The notes beneath the pieces are model-generated. The model searched no databases, had not been told where the DNA came from, and worked only from the letters and a program-made list of their open reading frames with translations. A program made the position numbers and the translations under genes. A DNA stretch of 64,000 nucleotides from Runella sp. MFBS21 (lineage in GTDB: Bacteria > Bacteroidota > Bacteroidia > Cytophagales > Spirosomataceae): contig NZ_JARNTW010000002.1 of the NCBI RefSeq assembly GCF_029433105.1, forward strand, positions 124,001 through 188,000. Reading direction: 5' to 3'. Within the stretch, counting starts at the first letter, position 1; each line of letters opens with the position of its first letter. Of the stretch, positions 45,090 through 52,451 are shown in pieces.

Positions 45090-45638
45090 TCAGGGTACAA
45101 TGTTTTTGGTATAGTCCCCTCTTTCATGAAATGTCACTATTTGGTCATTAGCACAATTACCTAAACAAAGACGCCTATTTAGAATCTGTTTCCCGAATAT
45201 AGTCGTGTACTGCCTTTTGACTGGCGGGCGAATGTAAAGTTTGTCGTAAGTGACTTCTTCCAAACAGGCCAATAGCTCAGGGGTAGGCGTAGTTTTTTTT
45301 TCAGAATAAGAGCCAGGAGAAGAATTGTAATTAACGCTTTCATAGAAAAAAACCAAATCAGCATTACACCAGGCGTATTCGGTGGGAGGATTGTCTTTGT
45401 AGCGGTCGTCGATGACGGCTACTAGGTACCAGCATTTTTCGCCCTTTTCGTTGACAAACCGCGTGATTTTCACGACTCCTTTGTTGTTGACAAACCAATG
45501 CCCATGCACACAAGTCATGATGTAGGAGCTTACAATCACTTTTTCTTGCTCATTGAGGGTGTATTCATGGCAGGGCTTTTGGGAATATCCCGTCAGAAAT
45601 AGAGTGGAAAACAGAATGGAAAAGATGATTTTTTTCAT
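45090..45638 (-). CDS. Secreted protein of unknown family, tandem copy 3
   Basis: The 182-residue protein has a signal peptide (MKKIIFSILFSTLFLTGYSQ) and the same conserved blocks as copy 1. Its N-terminal 115 residues are nearly identical to copy 2 (VHGHWFVNNKGVVKITRFVN, then CWYLVAVIDDRYKDNPPTEY), so those two separated recently. It lies 34 bases after the TonB receptor gene in the same direction and could be read from its transcript. Function unknown. Confidence 0.8.
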   Translation of the reverse strand: MKKIIFSILFSTLFLTGYSQKPCHEYTLNEQEKVIVSSYIMTCVHGHWFVNNKGVVKITRFVNEKGEKCWYLVAVIDDRYKDNPPTEYAWCNADLVFFYESVNYNSSPGSYSEKKTTPTPELLACLEEVTYDKLYIRPPVKRQYTTIFGKQILNRRLCLGNCANDQIVTFHERGDYTKNIVP

Positions 45639-45672
45639 GGAGTGACCGATTGTAAACTTTGTAAATAAGTCA

Positions 45673-47985
45673 CTAAAAATAAAAAATTTGGTAAGAAAAA
45701 TAAGGCAGAATAGGAAAGAAACCCCGCTGAAAGACTTTATATTTTTCAATTCCAACCCCCTGGACAAAAACAGGGTTTACTTCTAGATAAAATGGGTTGG
45801 TACGATTGTAAGCATTGTATAAACCTACGTTCCACCGATATTCTCGCCCTTTTTTGTTAATGTTTTTGTAACTAGCCCCCACGTCTAGCCGGTGTATGTG
45901 AGGCATTCGGGTTTGATTACGTCCCGTATAATAAGGTCTAGGTACACCCTGAATCGTAACATACGATGCTAAAGGGAGGTCAATAGGATGGCCAGTTTGA
46001 TAAACCCAATTAGCTACTAGATTCCACTTAGGAGTAAGTTGGTAGTTGGCAACGATAGTAGCATTGTGTCGACGATCGTATCTAGCATAAAACCACTCTC
46101 CATCGTTGATTTCGGGTGTTTGACGTTGGCTTACAGCATAAGTATAGCTGAGCCATCCATTGAGGCGTCCTACTTTTTTTTGTAGCATCGTTTCGATTCC
46201 ATAAGCCCGCCCCTTTACACCTGTAATCACTATATCTTGCCAATTTTTCTGGTAATCTGTTACTACGTCAGAGCCGTACTGATATTCTAATAAATCTTGG
46301 ATATCTTTATAATACCCTTCCAACGAAAAATGAAAACTTGCTTGGTCGACTTTCCAGCCTAATTCAAATTGATCGGAACGGATAGGACGAACTTTGGCCG
46401 TAGCTGGTACCCATATTTCGTTGGGCAGTCCTACGCCATTAGACGTTACTTGATGCATATACTGCTGCATACGAGAATACCCCCCTTGCAAAGAATGATG
46501 CTTAGAAAGACGCCACGTAAGTGAAGCTCGGGGTTCCCAATTAGCATAGGTATGATTTTCAACGCTGAGTTGAGAACGGCGAATACCTAGCTGTACTCGA
46601 AAAGGCTTTAGGTTGATTTCATCTTCGAAATACATGGCTAGTTCGCGGGTGTAGATGGGGAGACTGCCATTTAGATTGGTAGCTAGGGTAGTATTGTTCC
46701 GAATTACTTTAAGTTGACCCGGAAAATACCGATGAAAAGTTTGTTCAAAACCTGCACTTATTTTATGAGTGTTGGAAGGTGTAAAATCAAAAATGCTTTT
46801 AATTGTCCAGTCGCGAATAGAGTTTTTTAGTTGACTTTCATCTTTTCTCGATTCTTTTTCTATGGTGTTGACAGTAGTAGAAAGGAATTGGGTATTGAAA
46901 TGGCTGAACGTGCCTACTACTCGCCAAAATAATTGAGGAAGTAAAGAATGATTATATCTTAAAGAGGAGGTGATACTACCCCAGTCTAAGGAATTTTGTG
47001 TTTTCTTTTCGGAAGAACGGCTTCCACTCTGAAGATTGTCATGGTTAGAATAAATACTAAACAGCAGCTGGCTATTATCTTTAAAAGTATGATTGAGTTT
47101 AAGATTTAGATCATAAAACCAAAAATTAAAGTTGTTGCTGTAGTTTTTGCTTAAAATCACTTTTCCTAGTTGTCTTAATTGCAGCAATGAGGTATGCATA
47201 GTACGGGCTGCTATAAGATACGACGAACGATTTTTTTTGATGGGACCTTCTATCAGTAACCGTGAATTGAGCATTCCAATCGCAAATTCTTTTCGACTAC
47301 GCTGATTGTTACCTTCTTTCATAGTCAAATCAATGATGGATGCAATCCTACCCCCGTATCGGGCTGGGAAAGCACCTTTATAGACATCCATGTTTTTGAC
47401 CGCATCAGGGTTAAAAACCGATACAAATCCAAAGGCATGGGAAGTGTTGTAAACAATCGCTTCGTCCAATAAAACTAAGTTTTGGTCGGGGCTACTTCCT
47501 CTTACATAAAGCCCCGTAGAACCTTCTTGTCCAGTCATAATACCTGGTATAAAAGCTAGAGATTTGAATAAGTCGGGTTCTCCTAATAGCATTGGGATTT
47601 GTTTAAGGGTAGTGATCGGAATACGAACAAGCCCCAAGTAATCACTAGGAGGGTTAGCGTTTTTTATGATTACTTCTTCCAATGTTGAAGGCTCGACTCT
47701 TATCGTAACCGTCGAATCTTGACGTAAATGAAGCGTATCTATATAGTTTTTATAACTAGGATAACTACATCTGATTTCTTGAATGCCTGTGGGCAAAGTC
47801 AAAACGAATTGCCCGTATTGATTAGTAGTAGTGTATTGATTGGCATTTGAGGAGTATACTACTGCGCCTATCACAGCTTCCCCACTTTCAGCAATAACGA
47901 CTTTTCCGGATAATTTTACGTTTTTTTGTGCTGTGGCCAACTGATGACATATTATCAATGTAAATACAACCAGAACTCCCTTCAT
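45673..47985 (-). CDS. TonB-dependent outer-membrane receptor
   Basis: The 770-residue receptor has a signal peptide (cleaved near ATAQ), then a carboxypeptidase-regulatory-like domain (VKLSGKVVIAESGEAVIGAV). The plug follows at about 110-235 (SLAFIPGIMTGQEGSTGLYV, RGSSPDQNLVLLDEAIVYN, ARYGGRIASIIDLTMKEGN). The remaining part is a beta barrel ending in an aromatic residue (YFSYQIFYF). There is no STN domain, so no FecR signalling is expected. It follows a DUF4249 lipoprotein gene by 7 bases, a frequent pair in Bacteroidota whose substrate is usually unknown. Confidence 0.93.
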   Translation of the reverse strand: MKGVLVVFTLIICHQLATAQKNVKLSGKVVIAESGEAVIGAVVYSSNANQYTTTNQYGQFVLTLPTGIQEIRCSYPSYKNYIDTLHLRQDSTVTIRVEPSTLEEVIIKNANPPSDYLGLVRIPITTLKQIPMLLGEPDLFKSLAFIPGIMTGQEGSTGLYVRGSSPDQNLVLLDEAIVYNTSHAFGFVSVFNPDAVKNMDVYKGAFPARYGGRIASIIDLTMKEGNNQRSRKEFAIGMLNSRLLIEGPIKKNRSSYLIAARTMHTSLLQLRQLGKVILSKNYSNNFNFWFYDLNLKLNHTFKDNSQLLFSIYSNHDNLQSGSRSSEKKTQNSLDWGSITSSLRYNHSLLPQLFWRVVGTFSHFNTQFLSTTVNTIEKESRKDESQLKNSIRDWTIKSIFDFTPSNTHKISAGFEQTFHRYFPGQLKVIRNNTTLATNLNGSLPIYTRELAMYFEDEINLKPFRVQLGIRRSQLSVENHTYANWEPRASLTWRLSKHHSLQGGYSRMQQYMHQVTSNGVGLPNEIWVPATAKVRPIRSDQFELGWKVDQASFHFSLEGYYKDIQDLLEYQYGSDVVTDYQKNWQDIVITGVKGRAYGIETMLQKKVGRLNGWLSYTYAVSQRQTPEINDGEWFYARYDRRHNATIVANYQLTPKWNLVANWVYQTGHPIDLPLASYVTIQGVPRPYYTGRNQTRMPHIHRLDVGASYKNINKKGREYRWNVGLYNAYNRTNPFYLEVNPVFVQGVGIEKYKVFQRGFFPILPYFSYQIFYF

Positions 47986-47992
47986 ACCCTTT

Positions 47993-48961
47993 TCATAATT
48001 TAACGATTTGAATTTTTCTATTAATGGCTGTCACGATACCTATTCCCCCTTTCACATTAGAGTAAGTAGGCTGGGTTGGAACAAAGGCATTGTCGCTTCC
48101 TTCTACTGCGCGGTCAGCTCTTCTAAACAAAATATAATCAGGCAAATAGATTGCACTCAGCACTCGGATTGCATTGGCATTGTTGAAGCTGCTATTCTTG
48201 ACGTTTTTGTCATAAAATAAAGTGTAGCCATCTGCCACAAGTTCAATCTCTTTGGGTGAAGCTCCTAAACATTGGGTATTGTAAGCCAAAGCATAGCGCG
48301 AACTGAAAGGGGGAAGGAGTGTAGGGGCTTCGGCATAGCATGGATTTTTTTCAAAGCCCAAGGTATTGTTTGGGTCGATTTCGGTAGGGTAGGCTGCTGA
48401 GCCATACATGGTATCTGTGGGGTTGATGAGGAGTGATTCAGCATCTAAAACTATGTAATCGCCACTGCTAGTATTGTTTTCAAGGGTTGCTTTGATTGAA
48501 ATGGGCTGCCTAAAGGTCCTGTTTATATTAATTGGCTCATTGGAAGAAAGGAAGCGAGTGCTTATACTTTTGACCTGAACATCAGCAGGAATGCGTATGG
48601 GTTTGCTTTCCACTTTTTCATATCCTTCTACAAAAGCTTTAAGAGTATATACTTTGTTGGGTTGAATTGTATAGTTGGGGAATTCATATTGCCCAAGAGT
48701 TTGATTGAAAGATAGTACACCTATTAAGTTTTGATTTTCCCAAAGCTCTACAATGGCATTTTCGTAATAGGTTTTGGACGGTTTATTATCAGTCACGGAC
48801 CAAGTTTTTCCTACGTAAACCAGAGGCGTTTCGTGGGCAACCAATAGGCTGTTGAGTATTACCAAGTGGGTGTTGTTAACCAAAAAAAGTTGTTTATCGC
48901 CTTGGCAAGCGTTTAAAATTAAGAATAAACCTAAGAGATAAAGATAGTTTAAGATTTTCAT
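47993..48961 (-). CDS. DUF4249 lipoprotein
   Basis: The 322-residue protein has a lipobox (LFLILNACQG, Cys about 19) and the DUF4249 pattern: THLVILNSLLVAHETPLVYV, a beta-sandwich start with ENAIVELWENQNLIGVLSF, and the end DYILFRRADRAVEGSDNAFV followed by YSNVKGGIGIVTAI. These surface lipoproteins accompany TonB receptors and probably help capture the ligand. It is upstream of and cotranscribed with the receptor gene. Confidence 0.9.
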   Translation of the reverse strand: MKILNYLYLLGLFLILNACQGDKQLFLVNNTHLVILNSLLVAHETPLVYVGKTWSVTDNKPSKTYYENAIVELWENQNLIGVLSFNQTLGQYEFPNYTIQPNKVYTLKAFVEGYEKVESKPIRIPADVQVKSISTRFLSSNEPININRTFRQPISIKATLENNTSSGDYIVLDAESLLINPTDTMYGSAAYPTEIDPNNTLGFEKNPCYAEAPTLLPPFSSRYALAYNTQCLGASPKEIELVADGYTLFYDKNVKNSSFNNANAIRVLSAIYLPDYILFRRADRAVEGSDNAFVPTQPTYSNVKGGIGIVTAINRKIQIVKL

Positions 48962-48978
48962 GCTGTAAAGGATGAGAA

Positions 48979-49020
48979 CATGATATTTGCCTTAACTAAT
49001 TCGTTAAAGCAAATATCATG
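48979..49020 (-). terminator. Terminator after the IS-split lipoprotein gene
   Basis: CATGATATTTGC and GCAAATATCATG form a 12-bp stem, with TTAAC/GTTAA pairing inside the loop. It starts 7 bases past the end of the lipoprotein remnant. Confidence 0.7.
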
Positions 49021-49026
49021 TTAGTA

Positions 49027-49893
49027 TTAAAAGTTGGCATTAATACCTAATAATCCAGTCTGACCTTTTCTATTTTGAGGATCACCTTGCATATTCGCCT
49101 CAATATTACTTATAGAACCTGTAGCAGTTAGACCTAAAGAACCAAACGCTACATTTGAGACAAGCATTCCACTTAAAGCAATTCCATATATATCCATATT
49201 GACTCCAGGAGTTTCGGCAGAAAACGATTGGCCATAATTTAATGCACCACTTAAATATAACCATCCACTAGAGCGAGACCAACCATCTGTTTCTTGAGCA
49301 ACCCAATTGCCAAGCCAGTTTTTTCTTTCATGTTTAAGTGCCAAACCGACCTCATAGATATAAATAAAACCACATGTGGGAGCTCCCGTATCAAAGGTAC
49401 ACCCCCAACCTGTATTGTAACTCTTTGCAAATTGTCTCCAAGTAAATTTCCTTGTAGCAAGACCAGGGGAAGTATATGGTGAATTTGGTACCTCGCCCCA
49501 CTGGTCAACATCTGCAAAACGTGCGTTAGACTTTTCTTCAATAAGTTTTATTTCGGTTACGGGGTATTCTTTTACAAATTTAGAAGAGTTTTTAAGGAGC
49601 TCAAGAGCGTTTTGAATATTGGTATATCTCACTATTTGATCATTAATTTGGTATAAACTATCTCCAATCTGTACTAGGCCTTCATGGTTCAAAATAAAGG
49701 CTAGACAAGGACCTGAAACGGCTCTTTCATACGTTTTAATTCCATTATTTTCAACAATATTATAAGTGTGCTTATAGCTTAATTCAAGATTATTGGTGTT
49801 TTCTTTACGGGTTTCTATTTGCTGGTTAAATTCTTCAAAAGCTATTTCTAGGGGTTTAAAACCTACAAATTGTTTAGCCCATAGGTACTTATC
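49027..49893 (-). pseudogene. 3' part of an IS-interrupted lipoprotein gene
   Basis: This fragment encodes the last 289 residues (from DKYLWAKQFVGFKPLEIAF) of a lipoprotein whose first 63-65 residues lie beyond the IS at 51052-51248. The frame stays open into the IS end, but those first residues come from IS sequence. Joining the parts at one copy of the 8-bp duplication restores the frame (LALTDKYLWAKQF) and about 352 residues. Visible features: QIGDSLYQINDQIVRY, a Trp- and Gly-rich late region and GLTATGSISNIEAN. It resembles Bacteroidota lipoproteins of the DUF4848 kind, a weak call. No own start or promoter is apparent. Confidence 0.85.
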
Positions 49894-51051
49894 CAGGGCG
49901 ATTGCATCAAATATTAAGTTGGTTAAGTAATTCAATAAGAAATTCATCATCCCTAGCGGCCTTTTTTCGTTTTCGCTTTAAACTTATCTTGGCAGGATGA
50001 CGACTAATTAAACCTAGCGCTAATTTACGTATGGTGGTCAAATTACGAGGAGCATGGTCTTTACGAACTTGACACCCATCTTCATTAAAGGTGACATCCA
50101 GATGCCAATGTTGCTGATTCTCAATGCCCCAATGTCGGCGAATGAAATGGCCTACTTGAGCAGCCCAATATCCAGCTAATGAGCTGATATAGTAGCGTTT
50201 ACTGAGTTGATGCTCTTGATTAACCCAACGACTTGATTCTACATAAATAACGCTTTTTAAACCAACCCACTCTTGAGCAGCATCAATAAAATTAAGTTTC
50301 TCGCTGAGGATAACCGTTCGTTTTTCCGCTCTACCATGTTCTAAATCCCGACTTATTTCTGCTTGTAGGGATGATTGGTGGCGCTCGAACCAATCGGCCA
50401 CTTGAGTGTATAAGCCGTCCTGATTAGACTTCAAGCCAATTACATAGTTGGCTTGTCGCTCAACAATGAGTTGGGTAATCGCTTTTTGACACCCAATCGC
50501 ATCAATGCTGACGATACTGTCGGTAATATCTAGCGTGCTAAGCAGCTCAGGGATAGCCGTTATCTCATTGGTTTTGTTAGCTATTTGCTTCTGAGCCAAG
50601 CACAAACGCTCTTTTTCCGCCCAAACACTCAGAATCTGAACCGTAGCTTGTTTGTGACCTGCTTCTACAGTTCCTCGCAGTTGTTTGCCATCGACAATGA
50701 GTTGTTTTTGACTTAATAGCCCAACAATTTCTTTTCCCCAATTTATCAATAACGACTCCAGCTGAGTGGGCGAAAGGCGGCGAAAAACGCGATTAAGTGT
50801 ATCATGAGAAGGGATACCACAAGGCAATTCCAGAAACTCACGCAAGACTTCTTCTTTATCACAAGCATAATCGTACACCTCTTCAAAACCCTCACAATCA
50901 CATAGATAACCACAAAGTACGATCATCAATATATCGCTTAACAGATGTAAGCACTTGCCCTCCTGACCAGGGTCATCTATCTCAAAAAATAATTCAGAAA
51001 CATCCATTCAACAAAAATCGCTATCTTTTACTTTCGTGCAATCGCCCTAGT
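49894..51051 (-). mobile_element. ISAs1-family insertion sequence with 8-bp target duplication
   Basis: The element is about 1158 bases with one transposase gene. The terminal inverted repeats contain AGGGCGATTGCA (49895-49906) and its complement TGCAATCGCCCT (51037-51048). The 8 bases TACTTATC occur on both sides (49886-49893 and 51052-51059), a clean target duplication that fits the 8-10 bp of the family. The exact outer ends may vary by a base or two. The transposase stop touches the left inverted repeat. An intact duplication and an intact transposase point to a recent insertion. Confidence 0.93.
49907..51007 (-). CDS. ISAs1-family DDE transposase
   Basis: The 366-residue protein has the associated N-terminal domain (HLLSDILMIVLCGYLCDCEG, PCGIPSHDTLNRVFRRL) and the DDE core. 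The first Asp is in QLIVDGKQLRGT, the second in VSIDAIGCQKAIT, and the Glu is in the HWGIENQQHWHLDVTFNED segment. The gene is full length and looks active. It fills the element between the two inverted repeats. Confidence 0.95.
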   Translation of the reverse strand: MDVSELFFEIDDPGQEGKCLHLLSDILMIVLCGYLCDCEGFEEVYDYACDKEEVLREFLELPCGIPSHDTLNRVFRRLSPTQLESLLINWGKEIVGLLSQKQLIVDGKQLRGTVEAGHKQATVQILSVWAEKERLCLAQKQIANKTNEITAIPELLSTLDITDSIVSIDAIGCQKAITQLIVERQANYVIGLKSNQDGLYTQVADWFERHQSSLQAEISRDLEHGRAEKRTVILSEKLNFIDAAQEWVGLKSVIYVESSRWVNQEHQLSKRYYISSLAGYWAAQVGHFIRRHWGIENQQHWHLDVTFNEDGCQVRKDHAPRNLTTIRKLALGLISRHPAKISLKRKRKKAARDDEFLIELLNQLNI

Positions 51052-51248
51052 TACTTATCGGTTAAAGCCAATTTTTCAATTGTTTTTTGTAGTGATTTGT
51101 GATTACTAAATTTTAGATGCCCGTTGACTAATGTTATTTCTTCAGAAAGTTGATTCGGTTTCCTATTAGATATAGGATCTTGTTCATTTTGACAAGCTAA
51201 TAGGAGAAATAGTCCCCCAGTAAGCAAAAAAGAAAATAACTTTTTCAT
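51052..51248 (-). pseudogene. 5' part of the IS-interrupted lipoprotein gene
   Basis: This part encodes a signal peptide and lipobox (FLLTGGLFLLLACQNEQ, Cys19), then ITLVNGHLKFSNHKSLQKTI. It ends LALTDK at a TAA created by the junction with the IS. It would yield a 65-residue lipoprotein stub. The continuation is at 49027-49893. Confidence 0.88.
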
Positions 51249-51358
51249 ACTTTTGTTTGGTTTAATTTGAAATGATTAGACTCATAAGCCTCCCTCGTCC
51301 GCCAAGATGTCTGGGGGGCTTACTTGTTACAAACCTAACTAAACTTCCGAAAACCGAA

Positions 51359-51374
51359 GGTAGTTTAAACTACC
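51359..51374. promoter_or_regulatory. Perfect 16-bp palindrome upstream of the lipoprotein gene
   Basis: GGTAGTTTAAACTACC is a perfect palindrome between the Crp/Fnr gene stop and the lipoprotein start, 111 bases before the latter. It may be an operator. It could also be part of a terminator for the Crp/Fnr gene, although no T-run follows. Confidence 0.35.
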
Positions 51375-51395
51375 AAATGTGACTTGTACCCAATT

Positions 51396-52028
51396 TTATG
51401 TCTTTTTCTTTGCCAATCGCGCTCGGATTTTACACAAGGTTACGCGGTGAATCCCCAAATAAGAGGCTATGTGCTTTACTTTGAGTCGGTAAGTTGCCTG
51501 ATGATATAGCTTTAGAAAAAACTCATAGCGTTTTTGAGGGTTGGATTGGTGCAGCAAAAGGTTACGTTCGTGGGTGGTTTCGAGCCAATGACGACACAGA
51601 TTATCAAACACCGCTTTCAGTTCAGGGTATTGACCGATGAGCTGCTGCCAATCGTCGTACCTAATACCCTGTAAGGTGGTGGCTTCTTCCGTAATGCACG
51701 ACTCAAGAGCTGGCTTTTTTGAAAGAAGGCTGCTCAAGGCACAAAAAAACATACCCGTAGGAGCGAAGCCTGTTGTTTTTTCGCCGTCGGGTTGTTGTTG
51801 AAAAAAACGCACCGTACCACTTTTAATCCAATAAATGTGAGCATTGGCTTGGCTTTCTCTAAACACCAAACTTTGAGCGGGGAGGTTGCTTTCGGTAAGG
51901 CAAGCGGCAATGGATTTCTGACATGTGTCCCTCAGCGGGCCGTAATGGAGCAGGGCTGTAACAAAGTTTTCGTCTTGTGTCTGGCACAAATGCGCTTCAA
52001 AGGAAGAAATAGAATCAAGGTGTGACAT
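51396..52028 (-). CDS. Crp/Fnr-family transcriptional regulator
   Basis: The 210-residue protein has a cyclic-nucleotide-binding-like domain (about 30-140: LVFRESQANAHIYWIKSGTV, FFQQQPDGEKTTGFAP) and a C-terminal HTH (about 170-205: YRLKVKHIASYLGIHRVTLC). There is no Fnr-type Cys cluster. It is divergent from the GH65 gene across 423 bases and could control it. Bacteroidota have many such regulators with unknown ligands. Confidence 0.9.
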   Translation of the reverse strand: MSHLDSISSFEAHLCQTQDENFVTALLHYGPLRDTCQKSIAACLTESNLPAQSLVFRESQANAHIYWIKSGTVRFFQQQPDGEKTTGFAPTGMFFCALSSLLSKKPALESCITEEATTLQGIRYDDWQQLIGQYPELKAVFDNLCRHWLETTHERNLLLHQSNPQKRYEFFLKLYHQATYRLKVKHIASYLGIHRVTLCKIRARLAKKKT

Positions 52029-52157
52029 AGTAGAGTTTAGGCTGCAAGGTTGGTAATGTACAATTTTAGCTATCCAATTTTTAAGATATTGCTAAACTTA
52101 AATGTATATAAAATAACATGGAAAAACAAAATAGGAGAGAACCGTAAACCCTGAAAT

Positions 52158-52189
52158 TCCGGTGAAATCTAACTATTGTCCGGTGAAAT
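52158..52189. promoter_or_regulatory. Direct repeat TCCGGTGAAAT, 21 bp apart
   Basis: TCCGGTGAAAT occurs at 52158-52168 and 52179-52189, exactly two helical turns apart, in the divergent gap between the Crp/Fnr and GH65 genes. Two same-face sites suggest cooperative regulator binding. The rest of the 423-base gap (52029-52451) is AT-rich and I see nothing else defined in it. Confidence 0.5.
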
Positions 52190-52451
52190 GACTATAAAAG
52201 TTGAAAGCCATGAACTTTAAGGCACTCAATGGAGGTAGATATTTCTATCATTGTATAGTTAGGAGAGAAAATCAGGTAAATGGAAATTTATTTGAATAGT
52301 ACAATTTATGAGGTTGTTTTATTTGGCCAATTAAGGCTCTAATGTTTTACTCAATGCGTAAAAACCAGAACAATTAAAGATAAAATCGATGAAAAAACCT
52401 TCGGCTGAAATGCCTACTTTTGGGCCAACATTCATGTAGATAATACCCAAA

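Noticed and set aside
49894-49950. N-terminus of the 3' lipoprotein fragment extended into the IS (MMNFLLNYLTNLIF)
   Set aside because: These residues come from the IS end and overlap the transposase gene; the true N-terminus is at 51052-51248.
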